Source: Actinomycetota bacterium
Lineage (GTDB): Bacteria > Actinomycetota > Acidimicrobiia > Spongiisociales > UBA4744
Length of the DNA stretch: 38,335 nt
NCBI GenBank assembly: GCA_013152275.1
Contig: JAADGS010000014.1
Location: 1 to 38,335, forward strand
Direction of reading: 5' to 3'
Program-made: the position numbers and the translations under genes
Shown here: one piece after another, positions 15,659 through 22,895 of the stretch
How positions within the stretch are numbered: the stretch's first letter is position 1
Layout of the letters: each line of letters begins with the position of its first letter
The notes under the pieces: model-generated
Database searches by the model: none
Told to the model about the DNA's origin: nothing
Seen by the model: the letters and a program-made list of their open reading frames with translations, nothing else

Positions 15659-17004
15659 TCCGTCTCCTCTGCCGGTTGATCGTCGCCCTTCGTTCCTTCG
15701 GCGATCAGGACGATCCGGCTTCCATTCTCGTCGATCGGGACCGCTGCATCCGCGAGTGCCTCGAGCGTCTTGCGGCGCAGGATATCACTGCGCACGCGAT
15801 TCTCTTGTTCACCAAACTCTGCGCGGAACTCTTCCGGCTCCCGACCTGCCTGTTGGGCGAGAGAATCCATCACCTCGGCGAGTTCCTCCTCGGTCACCTC
15901 GATACCTTCTGCCTCGGCGATCGCGTTGAGCAGGATGTCGGTGCGCACGTTGCGATCGGCCCGGCTGCGAAGGTCGTCGACGAACACCTCCTGGTCCTGG
16001 CCGGTGACCCGAAGGTAGTCGGCCAGTGAGATTCCTTGTTCTTCGAGCTCATGAGCGAAACGGTGCAGGATGGCGTCCATCTCGGCTCCGATGATCCCTT
16101 CGGGAATCTCGAGTTCCATCTCTTCGAGAAGCTGCCCCAGGATGCCGTTGCGAAGCTGCGCGACCGAAGCGGCGCGTTTGGCCTCTGTCATCCGTCGCTC
16201 CAAATCGCTGCGCATCTCCTCCACCGTCTCGAACTCGGTGACATCGGAGACCCACTCGTCCGTCAGGTCGGGCAGTCGCTTCTCCTTGACCTCCTTGACG
16301 AGGACCCGAAAGGTGACCTGCTCACCGACCCTGTCTCCGAAACCGGCGGGAAGTGGACCGTCGAACGCGACGATGTCACCGGCCTTCTTGCCGATGAGAT
16401 GCTCGTCGATGCCCTCGATGAACGACCCGGACCCCGCTTCGAGGAGCAGGTCGGTGGCCGTTGCGTCCTCGACCGGCTCGCCGTCGAGGAGGGCACTCAG
16501 ATCGATCGCAACGAAGTCGCCCTCGACGACTGGACGGTCGACCGTCTCCAGTTCGGAGAACTGATCGCGCATCCGATCGATCTGAGACCGCAGCTCTTCC
16601 TCTTCGACGTCGGGCACGTTCACCTCGACCTCACGGTCACGAAACTCCGGGACCGTGTCGAGCTCTGGCCAGAGCGTCACCCTGACGTGCACCTCGACGC
16701 CGTCGTCGATGTCGACGATCTCGTCGACACTCGGATTCAGCGCAGGGACGAGTCCGCTCTCGTTGAGCGCTTCGGCGATCAACGCGGGAAGGAGGTCGTC
16801 GATCGCGTCACTTCGGAGTCGATCCCCACCGACCACGGTTTCGACGACTCTTCGAGGCGCGCGGCCGGGTCGGAACCCCTTGATCTTGACTTCGTGCGAC
16901 AGCTTGCGCGCCGCCCGGTTCTCCGCTGCAAGCAGCGCCTCGCCGGTGACCTCGACGGTCAGCAGCTTCTCGAATGGACCTGCGTCCGTGATCTTGGTAT
17001 TCAA
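15655..17004 (-). CDS. tig: Trigger factor (ribosome-associated chaperone)
   Basis: Chaperone of 449 residues that docks at the ribosome tunnel exit and helps new proteins fold. The ribosome-binding signature GFRPGRAP is at 43-50. An FKBP-type prolyl isomerase domain covers about 150-240, followed by the helical C-terminal arms and an acidic tail. The start is TTG at 17004 with GAGGT upstream. The tRNA-His gene ends about 50 bases upstream on the same strand, so readthrough from the tRNA cluster is possible. Confidence 0.95.
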   Translation of the reverse strand: MNTKITDAGPFEKLLTVEVTGEALLAAENRAARKLSHEVKIKGFRPGRAPRRVVETVVGGDRLRSDAIDDLLPALIAEALNESGLVPALNPSVDEIVDIDDGVEVHVRVTLWPELDTVPEFRDREVEVNVPDVEEEELRSQIDRMRDQFSELETVDRPVVEGDFVAIDLSALLDGEPVEDATATDLLLEAGSGSFIEGIDEHLIGKKAGDIVAFDGPLPAGFGDRVGEQVTFRVLVKEVKEKRLPDLTDEWVSDVTEFETVEEMRSDLERRMTEAKRAASVAQLRNGILGQLLEEMELEIPEGIIGAEMDAILHRFAHELEEQGISLADYLRVTGQDQEVFVDDLRSRADRNVRTDILLNAIAEAEGIEVTEEELAEVMDSLAQQAGREPEEFRAEFGEQENRVRSDILRRKTLEALADAAVPIDENGSRIVLIAEGTKGDDQPAEETE

Positions 17005-17056
17005 CCTCGTTACCTCGCTTTACAGGGAAGACGGCGCGCCGACGCCGCCTCTTCAG

Positions 17057-17130
17057 GGTGGCCGACGGGTTTCGAACCCGCGACCTCCGGGACCACAACC
17101 CGGCGCTCTATCCAACTGAGCTACGGCCAC
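17057..17130 (-). tRNA. tRNA-His (GTG)
   Basis: The cloverleaf is complete: acceptor GTGGCCG/CGGCCAC, anticodon stem CCGGG/CCCGG with loop TTGTGGT, and T arm GCGGG/CCCGT. The base at -1 is G and position 73 is C, the G-1:C73 pair typical of tRNA-His. CCA is not encoded. Confidence 0.95.
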
Positions 17131-17150
17131 CATGTGCGAACCGAACCCGG

Positions 17151-17223
17151 CGCCCCCGGGAGGATTCGAACCCCCGACCAAGAGCTTAGAAGGCTCCTGC
17201 TCTGTCCTCTGAGCTACGGGGGC
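17151..17223 (-). tRNA. tRNA-Arg (TCT)
   Basis: Acceptor GCCCCCG pairs with CGGGGGC. The anticodon loop CTTCTAA gives TCT, which reads AGA/AGG. The T loop is TTCGAAT. CCA is not encoded. Confidence 0.95.
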
Positions 17224-17247
17224 AGATTCCATTCGGTCGGTCCGCAG

Positions 17248-17318
17248 AGCGGGTGAAGGGAATCGAACCCTCATGACCAGCTTGGAAGGCTGGGGCTCTA
17301 CCATTGAGCTACACCCGC
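17248..17318 (-). tRNA. tRNA-Gly (TCC)
   Basis: Acceptor GCGGGTG pairs with CACCCGC. Anticodon stem CCAGC/GCTGG encloses CTTCCAA, giving TCC. Length is 71 bases, normal for tRNA-Gly. CCA is not encoded. Confidence 0.95.
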
Positions 17319-17351
17319 GTCGGCCGCAGGATAGTGCGGCCTCCGCGTACG

Positions 17352-17425
17352 TCGGGCTGGCCGGATTTGAACCGGCGACCCCCTGCTCCCAAAGCAGGTG
17401 CGCTGCCAAACTGCGCCACAGCCCG
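17352..17425 (-). tRNA. tRNA-Pro (TGG)
   Basis: Acceptor CGGGCTG pairs with CAGCCCG. Anticodon stem CCTGC/GCAGG encloses TTTGGGA, giving TGG. It is the first of four minus-strand tRNAs that lead into tig. Confidence 0.95.
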
Positions 17426-17515
17426 TACTCGTCGGCAACCAGCCAAGGGAAACCGGCGGTGCCGCCATTGTTGCATGCCCGCCAGGCGGTACAAGCCAAG
17501 ACACCCGAGGATCCC

Positions 17516-17564
17516 GTTCTCGTGACGGCTCGACGGGATTATTCCCGTGAACCGTCACGAAAAC
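17516..17564. repeat. 49-bp inverted-repeat element, copy B
   Basis: Arms GTTCTCGTGAC and GTCACGAAAAC (one mismatch) enclose 27 bases whose centre CGGGATTATTCCCG is itself palindromic. It lies about 90 bases upstream of the tRNA-Pro gene. Same arm and spacer lengths as copies A and C. Confidence 0.85.
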
Positions 17565-17825
17565 AGGATGGAGGTCCCGAAGGGGGCGCTGGCCGGATGG
17601 TGCACAGACTTTCGACCGAGTGAAACAGCCATCGAGGCCATCCGAGAAAGGACAGGATCCTGGAAAGGCGCGCCTCGGGACACACGGCGCAAGCGACGGG
17701 CCGAAGTCGAGCGACCGAAAGTCGAATCCCGGGCCGACGTCCTCGAGCGATTGCCGGATCCGAGATGGCCGGCGGGCACCGTCATGTATCGGACCGAGGG
17801 CGCAAAGACGCAACGTAGGCTTCAA

Positions 17826-18158
17826 ATGACGAACTCGGATCCGCGAGTGTTGCGGCTCTTCATGGCCCGGGCCGCAACATACCTGACTCCGAACCCGGAG
17901 TTCGCCCTGCAACTACAGCACCACGAGGGCAACGACGACCCACCGGCTCGCACCTACCGGACCAACGAACTCGGGCTCGCACACCCTGACTTCTACAAGA
18001 CCTTCGTCAAGCCGCGAGGAACTGGCCACCGCAAGAACCACCTCGAGCAAGGCGTGTGCGGCGTTCGACTACGAAGGAGCGCAAACACGTGGATCGTGGC
18101 CATGGCATGGATCGACGGCCTTTTGGCAGTATTCGGGGAACCTCGACAGCTCGGTTAG
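17826..18158 (+). CDS. Uncertain small protein between tRNA genes
   Basis: An open frame runs from 17547 to 18158. The 110 residues from the ATG at 17826 look the most protein-like (MTNSDPRVLRLFMARAATYL onward, with a TNELGLAHPDFYKTF segment). I do not recognise a family. No good Shine-Dalgarno sequence precedes this ATG, and the upstream part overlaps inverted repeat B and is rich in Arg/Glu like a shadow frame. It may be a small orphan gene, a remnant of an element inserted near tRNA genes, or no gene at all. The rest of 17565-17825 holds nothing I can assign. Confidence 0.3.
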   Translation: MTNSDPRVLRLFMARAATYLTPNPEFALQLQHHEGNDDPPARTYRTNELGLAHPDFYKTFVKPRGTGHRKNHLEQGVCGVRLRRSANTWIVAMAWIDGLLAVFGEPRQLG

Positions 18159-18172
18159 ACTGCCGCTCCGCC

Positions 18173-18246
18173 GGGTCGCTAGCTCAATCTGGCAGAGCAG
18201 GGGCCTCTTAAGCCCAAGGTTGTGGGTTCAAGTCCCACGCGACCCA
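18173..18246 (+). tRNA. tRNA-Lys (CTT)
   Basis: Acceptor GGGTCGC pairs with GCGACCC. Anticodon loop CTCTTAA gives CTT. The T arm is GTGGG-TTCAAGT-CCCAC. It ends one base before the stop codon of the convergent gene at 18248. CCA is not encoded. Confidence 0.93.
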
Positions 18247-18247
18247 C

Positions 18248-19459
18248 TCAGATCAAACTGGCCAGTCTCCCGATCTTCTCGAATGCCTCCAACGCTCTGT
18301 CGATCTGATCGTTCGTGTGCGTCGCCATGCAGCTCGTACGCAGCAACTGTCGCCCGTTCGGTGTCGCAGGAGAAACAACGGGATTCGTGTAGACACCCTC
18401 GTCGAGCAGCATGCGCCACATGCCGAAGGTGACCATGTCGTCACCGACGATGACCGGAACGATCGGAGAAACGGAGTTGCCGGTGTCGAAGCCCAGACGC
18501 TGAAGCCCGGTCCGCCACCGCTCGCCATTGAGCTGCAGCCGCTCGACCCGCTCCGGCTCGGACCGCATGATCTCCAACGCTGCCAGCGCGGCGGCGGCGT
18601 TGGGCGGAGGGATCGATGCCGAGAAGATCAGCGCACGGGCATGATGCTGGATGAAGTCCACCACTTGGGTGTCACCGGCGATGAACCCCCCGAGCGACGC
18701 GAACGACTTGGAGAACGTGGACATGATCAGATCGGTCTCGTCCACGACGCCGAAGTGTGCTGCAGTACCTCGCCCCGCCCCCATCACTCCCATGCCGTGG
18801 GCATCGTCCACCATCACTCGTGCCCCATATCGGTGGCTCAGATCGAGCATCTCGGGAAGTGGGGCCAAGTCCCCTTCCATACTGTAGAGGCCGTCGACAA
18901 CGACGAGGCGGCCCTGGTCGTCGGCAGTGGACAGCAATTGGCGTTCGAGGTCCCCGAGATCGTTGTGGCGGAAACGCTTGATTCTCCCCCAGCCGAGCCG
19001 AGCCGCATCGATGATGCTGGCGTGGTCGTCCTTGTCGAGGAACACGGTATCGCTCCGGCCGACCAGCGCGGAGATCGTGCCCAGGTTGGTCTGCATGCCC
19101 GTGGAGAACACGAGGGCAGCATCCTTGCCGACGAACTCGGCGAGCTGCCGTTCGAGTTCCAGGTGCATCTCCAGCGTCCCGTTGAGGAATCGCGACCCCG
19201 TACAACTGGTACCCATTTCCGCGATGGCCTTCATGGCCGCCTCGCGCACCTTCGGATGGGTCGTCAGGCCGAGGTAGTTGTTCGAACCGAACATCAGGAT
19301 ACGCCGGCCCTGGTAGATCGCCTCGGATCCCTCGTTGCTCTCGAGCGGGAGGAAGTACGGGTAGAACCCCGCCTCCCGAGCCTGTCGGGCACGGTCGAAC
19401 GCGAGTGCCTTCTCGAACACGTCGGCGCGTGAGGTCGCCGCATCGGGACGGTCGGTCAT
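18248..19459 (-). CDS. spt: Serine palmitoyltransferase-like alpha-oxoamine synthase
   Basis: PLP enzyme of 403 residues in the alpha-oxoamine synthase family. SPT condenses L-serine with an acyl-CoA to 3-ketodihydrosphingosine, the first step of sphingolipid synthesis. Key residues are visible: His146 (DDHAS, stacks on PLP), Asp218 and His221 (VDDAH), and the PLP lysine K251 in STFSKSFASLGGF. The N-terminal FYPYFLPLES, GSRFLNGTLEMH and C-terminal VYTNPVVSPATP and MATHT segments match my memory of Bacteroidetes-type SPT more closely than BioF or Kbl, which carry a G-T-L-G-K-type PLP loop. The ATG overlaps the stop of the upstream KDSR-like reductase (ATGA), which supports this role. BioF remains the main alternative, but no other biotin gene is present. 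Confidence 0.82.
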   Translation of the reverse strand: MTDRPDAATSRADVFEKALAFDRARQAREAGFYPYFLPLESNEGSEAIYQGRRILMFGSNNYLGLTTHPKVREAAMKAIAEMGTSCTGSRFLNGTLEMHLELERQLAEFVGKDAALVFSTGMQTNLGTISALVGRSDTVFLDKDDHASIIDAARLGWGRIKRFRHNDLGDLERQLLSTADDQGRLVVVDGLYSMEGDLAPLPEMLDLSHRYGARVMVDDAHGMGVMGAGRGTAAHFGVVDETDLIMSTFSKSFASLGGFIAGDTQVVDFIQHHARALIFSASIPPPNAAAALAALEIMRSEPERVERLQLNGERWRTGLQRLGFDTGNSVSPIVPVIVGDDMVTFGMWRMLLDEGVYTNPVVSPATPNGRQLLRTSCMATHTNDQIDRALEAFEKIGRLASLI

Positions 19460-20292
19460 CGTTGCTCGGCCTTTCTCGTTGCCTTCTTCAGGTCACGATC
19501 CATGATGATGCGAACCAGACCCGGAGCGTACCGGTTCACTCGCCAGATCCAGCCGGATCCCTTGGGATGGATGCTGAACCGTCCAGCGAGGATCCCGTCG
19601 ACGAACGTGCGGGCGACCTCGTCGGGAGACAGGAGCCCGGCGCTCTCCGACATGATGGCCGTCTCCGCAGGTTTCGTCTTGTTCTCGTTCGCCAGACCGG
19701 GGGTTTCCGTGTCGGGTGGGAACAGGACGGAGAACCCGATCCCGCGCGGCTTGAGTTCGTGCCGCAGCGACTCGGCGAGACCGACGACGGCGAACTTCGA
19801 AGGTGCATAGGCGCTGTAGCCGATCATGCCGAAGTACCCCATCATCGACGAGATGAACGACACGTGACCTTTGTGAGCCTCGACGAAGTGGGGAAGAAGC
19901 GCCAGTGTCGGAATGAGCTGCCCCAGGTAGTTCAGCTGCATCTGGCGCCGGAAATCATCGAGCGTGAGTTCGTGCACGTACCCCGGGCGGGCTCCGCCGA
20001 CGCAGTTGATGAGATGATCGGGGACTCCCCTGCGTTCGATGAGGTCTGCCAGAGCGGGGGTCACCTGATCGTTGTCGGTGGTATCGAGGGCGGTCGTCTC
20101 CACGAACTGGTCGCTGCTCGTTGCGAGTTGGGAGAGTTCTGCCGCCGTATCCGCAAGCGCCTGACGGCCGCGGGCGATGAGGACGACGCTACCGCCCCGA
20201 GACACCACCTGTCGCGCCGTGGCCCGCCCGATCCCCATCGACGCACCAGTGATGATGGAGACCGTACCGGCGAACCCTTTGCCCTTCACCAT
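19456..20292 (-). CDS. 3-ketodihydrosphingosine reductase-like SDR
   Basis: Short-chain dehydrogenase of 278 residues. The NADPH-binding motif TGASMGIG is at 15-22, the catalytic Ser lies in FISSM (about 148) and the Tyr162-x-x-x-Lys166 pair is in YAPSK. The segment PPDTETPGLANENKTKP (192-208) is close to the corresponding stretch of eukaryotic KDSR (Tsc10), and this is the main reason for the call. KDSR reduces 3-ketodihydrosphingosine to sphinganine. Unlike eukaryotic KDSR I see no clear C-terminal membrane helix. The gene is translationally coupled to the SPT gene downstream, and the two would form a minimal sphingoid base pathway. The start has a poor Shine-Dalgarno sequence. A generic SDR role is the alternative. 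Confidence 0.78.
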   Translation of the reverse strand: MVKGKGFAGTVSIITGASMGIGRATARQVVSRGGSVVLIARGRQALADTAAELSQLATSSDQFVETTALDTTDNDQVTPALADLIERRGVPDHLINCVGGARPGYVHELTLDDFRRQMQLNYLGQLIPTLALLPHFVEAHKGHVSFISSMMGYFGMIGYSAYAPSKFAVVGLAESLRHELKPRGIGFSVLFPPDTETPGLANENKTKPAETAIMSESAGLLSPDEVARTFVDGILAGRFSIHPKGSGWIWRVNRYAPGLVRIIMDRDLKKATRKAEQR

Positions 20293-20402
20293 CCGCGAGA
20301 GCTATGGGAGGGGGATACTCGATCGAACACACGGGGAGATTACACGGTGCGGTTGACGGGTGCGGACCGAGTTGCCGGCTTCGCCTGGCAGAATGGGGAG
20401 AC

Positions 20403-20487
20403 GCGGGCGTAGCCGAATTGGCATAGGCGCCAGACTTAGGATCTGGTGGGCGTAGGCCCGATGTGGGTTCGAGTCCCACCGCCCGCA
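20403..20487 (+). tRNA. tRNA-Leu (TAG)
   Basis: Class II tRNA of 85 bases with a long variable arm. Acceptor GCGGGCG pairs with CGCCCGC. Anticodon stem CCAGA/TCTGG encloses CTTAGGA, giving TAG. The T arm is GTGGG-TTCGAGT-CCCAC. CCA is not encoded. Confidence 0.95.
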
Positions 20488-20495
20488 CATTCCCC

Positions 20496-20544
20496 GTTCT
20501 CGTGACGTCTGGGCGAAACTATCCGGACGAAGCGTCACGAGAAC
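20496..20544. repeat. 49-bp inverted-repeat element, copy C
   Basis: Perfect arms GTTCTCGTGAC and GTCACGAGAAC with a 27-base centre, placed 8 bases after tRNA-Leu. The arms are identical to copy A, while the centre differs. This indicates that the arms are under constraint or the copies share a common origin. Confidence 0.85.
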
Positions 20545-20657
20545 GAGAGGAAAGGGTCCCTCACCACTGTGCGTGGCCCCATGGCGACCAGACACGCCGA
20601 GTCTCGGCTCCTACGCACTAGTCCTCCCGCGCCGTGAAAAATGGGCTGGAAGACTCA

Positions 20658-20686
20658 TTGCCGCCCCAGCCATCCTCGCGTAGTGT
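20658..20686 (+). promoter_or_regulatory. Predicted promoter of the polysaccharide locus
   Basis: TTGCCG (20658-20663) and TAGTGT (20681-20686) are 17 bases apart. The predicted start near 20694 gives a leader of about 120 bases before the sugar transferase. The 20545-20657 stretch upstream holds no gene I can support. Confidence 0.5.
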
Positions 20687-20695
20687 GTGCTTAAC

Positions 20696-20712
20696 GACCA
20701 CCAAGCGTGGCA
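20696..20712. promoter_or_regulatory. CCAC-N5-GTGG palindrome at the polysaccharide promoter
   Basis: GACCAC-CAAGC-GTGGCA begins 9 bases beyond the predicted -10 box, essentially the placement seen at the LPFTG and CWB2 genes. It may be an operator or a 5' mRNA hairpin. Confidence 0.6.
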
Positions 20713-20713
20713 A

Positions 20714-20813
20714 ATGGGGCTGAACTTCATGCGCAAGCATGAGACTGACCGGAAGAGCCGGGTAGCAGTGTAAGGACAAACAGGGAGGCGGCCCTGCCGG
20801 GCCGAATGGGCAC
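20714..20813 (+). promoter_or_regulatory. Hairpin-rich leader of the sugar transferase gene
   Basis: The leader contains a hairpin CATGC-GCAA-GCATG with a GNRA tetraloop, a CCGG-AAGAG-CCGG hairpin and a GCCCTGCCGGGC palindrome just before the start codon. AGGGAGG lies too far (about 25 bases) from the ATG to be its ribosome site unless the last hairpin folds and shortens the distance. No known riboswitch signature was recognised. Confidence 0.4.
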
Positions 20814-21647
20814 ATGGTTGATCAAGCTCGAAAGCAGATTGTCGCCGATCGTCGCGGCTACTCCGTCCATCTTCAAACCGAGGAACGCTCGGCCGTCGAA
20901 ACGGCACACGGGTCTTCCGATGGTGTGGTGATCGACCTCAGGGACAGGAGCGTCGTCGATCTCAGGGGCGAAGACGTCGTCGTTGAGATCACGAGGGCCA
21001 ACCGTGTGTTTCTCAGAGGCGACGAGGGCATCCTCGCCGCACCTGTCTGGCAACTCGGGATGAAGCGTGTCGTGGACATCGTCCTGTCGATCTTCTTCCT
21101 CGTCATCCTTTCTCCGGTCCTGATCGCCGCAGCCATCGCGGTGAAGTTGACCTCGCCGGGGCCGCTGCTCTACGTGCAGGACCGCGTCGGGAAGAACGGG
21201 AAGACCTTTCGATTCGCCAAGTTCCGCTCCATGCGAGACGGAGCCCACACCGAACTCGACGATCTCAGACACCTCAACGAAGTGGACGGACCTGTGTTCA
21301 AGATCCGGGACGATCCCCGCATCACACCGGTCGGTCGATTCATGCGCAAGTACAGCATCGACGAGCTACCTCAACTCTTCCACGTCCTCACCGGCGGGAT
21401 GAGCCTTGTCGGGCCGCGTCCGCCGATCCCGGCCGAAGTGGCCACATACGACGAGTGGCATCGTCAGCGTCTGCTGACGAAGCCGGGCATCACGTGCATA
21501 TGGCAGGTGAGCGGCCGTTCCGACCTCGACTTCGAGACCTGGGTCGAATTGGATGTGGAGTACATTCGGACATGGAAACCGAGCCTCGACTTCTTGATCC
21601 TGCTGAAGACCTTGCCTGCAGTCATCTCCGCGAGAGGTGCCTACTAG
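20814..21647 (+). CDS. Initiating undecaprenyl-phosphate sugar-phosphate transferase
   Basis: Polyprenyl glycosylphosphotransferase of 277 residues, from the bacterial sugar transferase family of WbaP and ExoY. It moves a sugar phosphate from an NDP-sugar to undecaprenyl phosphate to start repeat-unit synthesis. An N-terminal soluble part of about 80 residues precedes one hydrophobic segment (about 87-110). The catalytic domain shows KRVVDIVLS, SPGPLLYVQDRVGKNGK, FAKFRSM, the DELPQLFHVLTGGMSLVGPRP block and KPGITCIWQVSGR. It is shorter than WbaP, which has several extra membrane helices. It is the first gene of the plus-strand polysaccharide locus. The sugar cannot be predicted from sequence. 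Confidence 0.9.
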   Translation: MVDQARKQIVADRRGYSVHLQTEERSAVETAHGSSDGVVIDLRDRSVVDLRGEDVVVEITRANRVFLRGDEGILAAPVWQLGMKRVVDIVLSIFFLVILSPVLIAAAIAVKLTSPGPLLYVQDRVGKNGKTFRFAKFRSMRDGAHTELDDLRHLNEVDGPVFKIRDDPRITPVGRFMRKYSIDELPQLFHVLTGGMSLVGPRPPIPAEVATYDEWHRQRLLTKPGITCIWQVSGRSDLDFETWVELDVEYIRTWKPSLDFLILLKTLPAVISARGAY

Positions 21648-21650
21648 GAG

Positions 21651-21759
21651 GGCCACCCGGAACGCTTCTCAAGACTCGCGTACGCGTTGCCGATTGACGA
21701 GTGAGAGCGGGACGGCGATGTCGTCCATCGTCTAGTGTGAAACACCACTCCGGGTGGCC
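21651..21759. repeat. 109-bp segment bounded by a perfect 11-bp inverted repeat
   Basis: GGCCACCCGGA (21651-21661) and TCCGGGTGGCC (21749-21759) are perfect inverted copies in the gap between the sugar transferase and the epimerase. The right arm overlaps a CCAC-N5-GTGG palindrome. The segment could be a small non-coding element, a transcript structure or an operator pair. Confidence 0.5.
21743..21759. promoter_or_regulatory. CCAC-N5-GTGG palindrome upstream of the epimerase
   Basis: CACCAC-TCCGG-GTGGCC has the same core and 5-base spacer as the other sites. A TAGTGT box lies 4 bases upstream, closer than at the other genes, and no good -35 box was found. This site is therefore weaker. Confidence 0.45.
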
Positions 21760-21786
21760 GTCCGTCAGCCGGGCGGAGGAGGCCTG

Positions 21787-21837
21787 ATGAACCAGGGAAT
21801 CGTAGGAAACCGGTCGGCGGGTCGGGGATGTCCATGA
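21787..21837 (+). CDS. Candidate 16-residue leader peptide before the epimerase
   Basis: A small frame encodes MNQGIVGNRSAGRGCP. It has a strong Shine-Dalgarno sequence (GGAGGAGG, 4 bases before the ATG), and its TGA overlaps the epimerase ATG at 21834 (ATGA). The epimerase itself has no comparably good site. Translation of the small frame may couple ribosomes to the epimerase. The peptide resembles nothing I know. Confidence 0.4.
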   Translation: MNQGIVGNRSAGRGCP

Positions 21838-22895
21838 AGATCCTCGTCACCGGACACAACGGCTACATCGGTGCAGTGCTCGTGCAGCTTCTCCAGGGTG
21901 CCGGCCATGAAGTGGTCGGGCTGGACACCTACTGGTTCTCGGACTGCCATCACGGCCCGGCACCGGCAGACCCGCCGGCGTTGCGCATGGACCTGCGAGA
22001 TGTGACCGCGCAGGACCTCGAAGGTTTCGACGCCGTGATGCATCTGGCGGCCCTCTCGAACGACCCGTTGGGCGATCTCAGCCCGGAGTACACGTTCGAC
22101 ATCAACCTGCACGCCTCCGTGCAGCTCGCCGAGGCGGCAAAGGCCGCCGGAGTCCCCCGATTCATCTTCTCCTCCTCCTGTTCCCTCTATGGGGCTCCCG
22201 GCACCGACGAACTGGTGGACGAGACCGCGGCGTTCGGGCCGATCACGCCCTACGGCGTCTCCAAGATCAAGGTCGAGCAGCAAGTCGCAGCTCTGGCCGA
22301 CGACGACTTCAGCCCCACCTACCTTCGCAACACGACCGCCTACGGCTGGTCACCACAGTTGCGGGGCGACATCGTGGTCAACAACCTCGTTGCCTATGCC
22401 TTCACGACAGGCGAGGTGCTCATCAAGAGCGACGGGTCTCCCTGGAGGCCACTCGTTCATGTCGAGGACATCGCCAGGGCGTTCCTCGCCGTCGCCGAAG
22501 CTCCGAGAGCAGTGATCCACAACCAGGCTTTCAATGTCGGAAGGACCGACGAGAACTACCAGATCTCCGCGGTGGCCGACCTCGTGGCGCAGGTCGTTCC
22601 GAACAGCCGCGTCGTGTACGCACCCGGCGGTGAACCCGACACCCGCAGCTACCGGGTCGATTTCTCCAAGATCGCCGACGCTCTACCCGACGCACGACCA
22701 CGATGGACGGTCCTTCAAGGCATCGAGGAGCTCTACGAGGCGTACCAGAAGTATGGGCTCACCCTGGACGAGTTCGAGAACAGATACCTGCGGATCCGTC
22801 ACCTCCGCCGCCTCCTCGCCGACGGACGCCTCACCCCCTCCCTACGATGGCGGTCCGCCGAACACACCGCACAGGTGGGAAGCCAAGATGCGTGA
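21828..22895 (+). CDS. NAD-dependent nucleotide-sugar epimerase/dehydratase
   Basis: Extended SDR protein of 355 residues. The NAD motif GHNGYIG (about 9-15), the catalytic SSCS (about 116-119) and the YGVSK pair (about 141-145) are present. The RPLVHVEDIA segment is typical of sugar epimerases and dehydratases. It probably remodels an NDP-sugar, perhaps the CDP-sugar made by the cytidylyltransferase downstream; the exact reaction cannot be read from sequence. Two in-frame ATGs are possible (21828 and 21834), and the second overlaps a small upstream frame. The end overlaps the next gene by 8 bases. Confidence 0.85.
   Translation: MSMKILVTGHNGYIGAVLVQLLQGAGHEVVGLDTYWFSDCHHGPAPADPPALRMDLRDVTAQDLEGFDAVMHLAALSNDPLGDLSPEYTFDINLHASVQLAEAAKAAGVPRFIFSSSCSLYGAPGTDELVDETAAFGPITPYGVSKIKVEQQVAALADDDFSPTYLRNTTAYGWSPQLRGDIVVNNLVAYAFTTGEVLIKSDGSPWRPLVHVEDIARAFLAVAEAPRAVIHNQAFNVGRTDENYQISAVADLVAQVVPNSRVVYAPGGEPDTRSYRVDFSKIADALPDARPRWTVLQGIEELYEAYQKYGLTLDEFENRYLRIRHLRRLLADGRLTPSLRWRSAEHTAQVGSQDA

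Noticed and set aside
18248-19459. BioF or Kbl annotation for the PLP enzyme
   Set aside because: The PLP loop STFSKSFASLGGF and the C-terminal segments fit SPT better, and the partner is a KDSR-like reductase rather than a biotin or threonine catabolism gene.
5832-20544. CRISPR array or phage attachment sites from the 49-bp repeats
   Set aside because: The copies are scattered over 15 kb with no regular spacing, no cas genes and no integrase; geometry fits a palindromic element.
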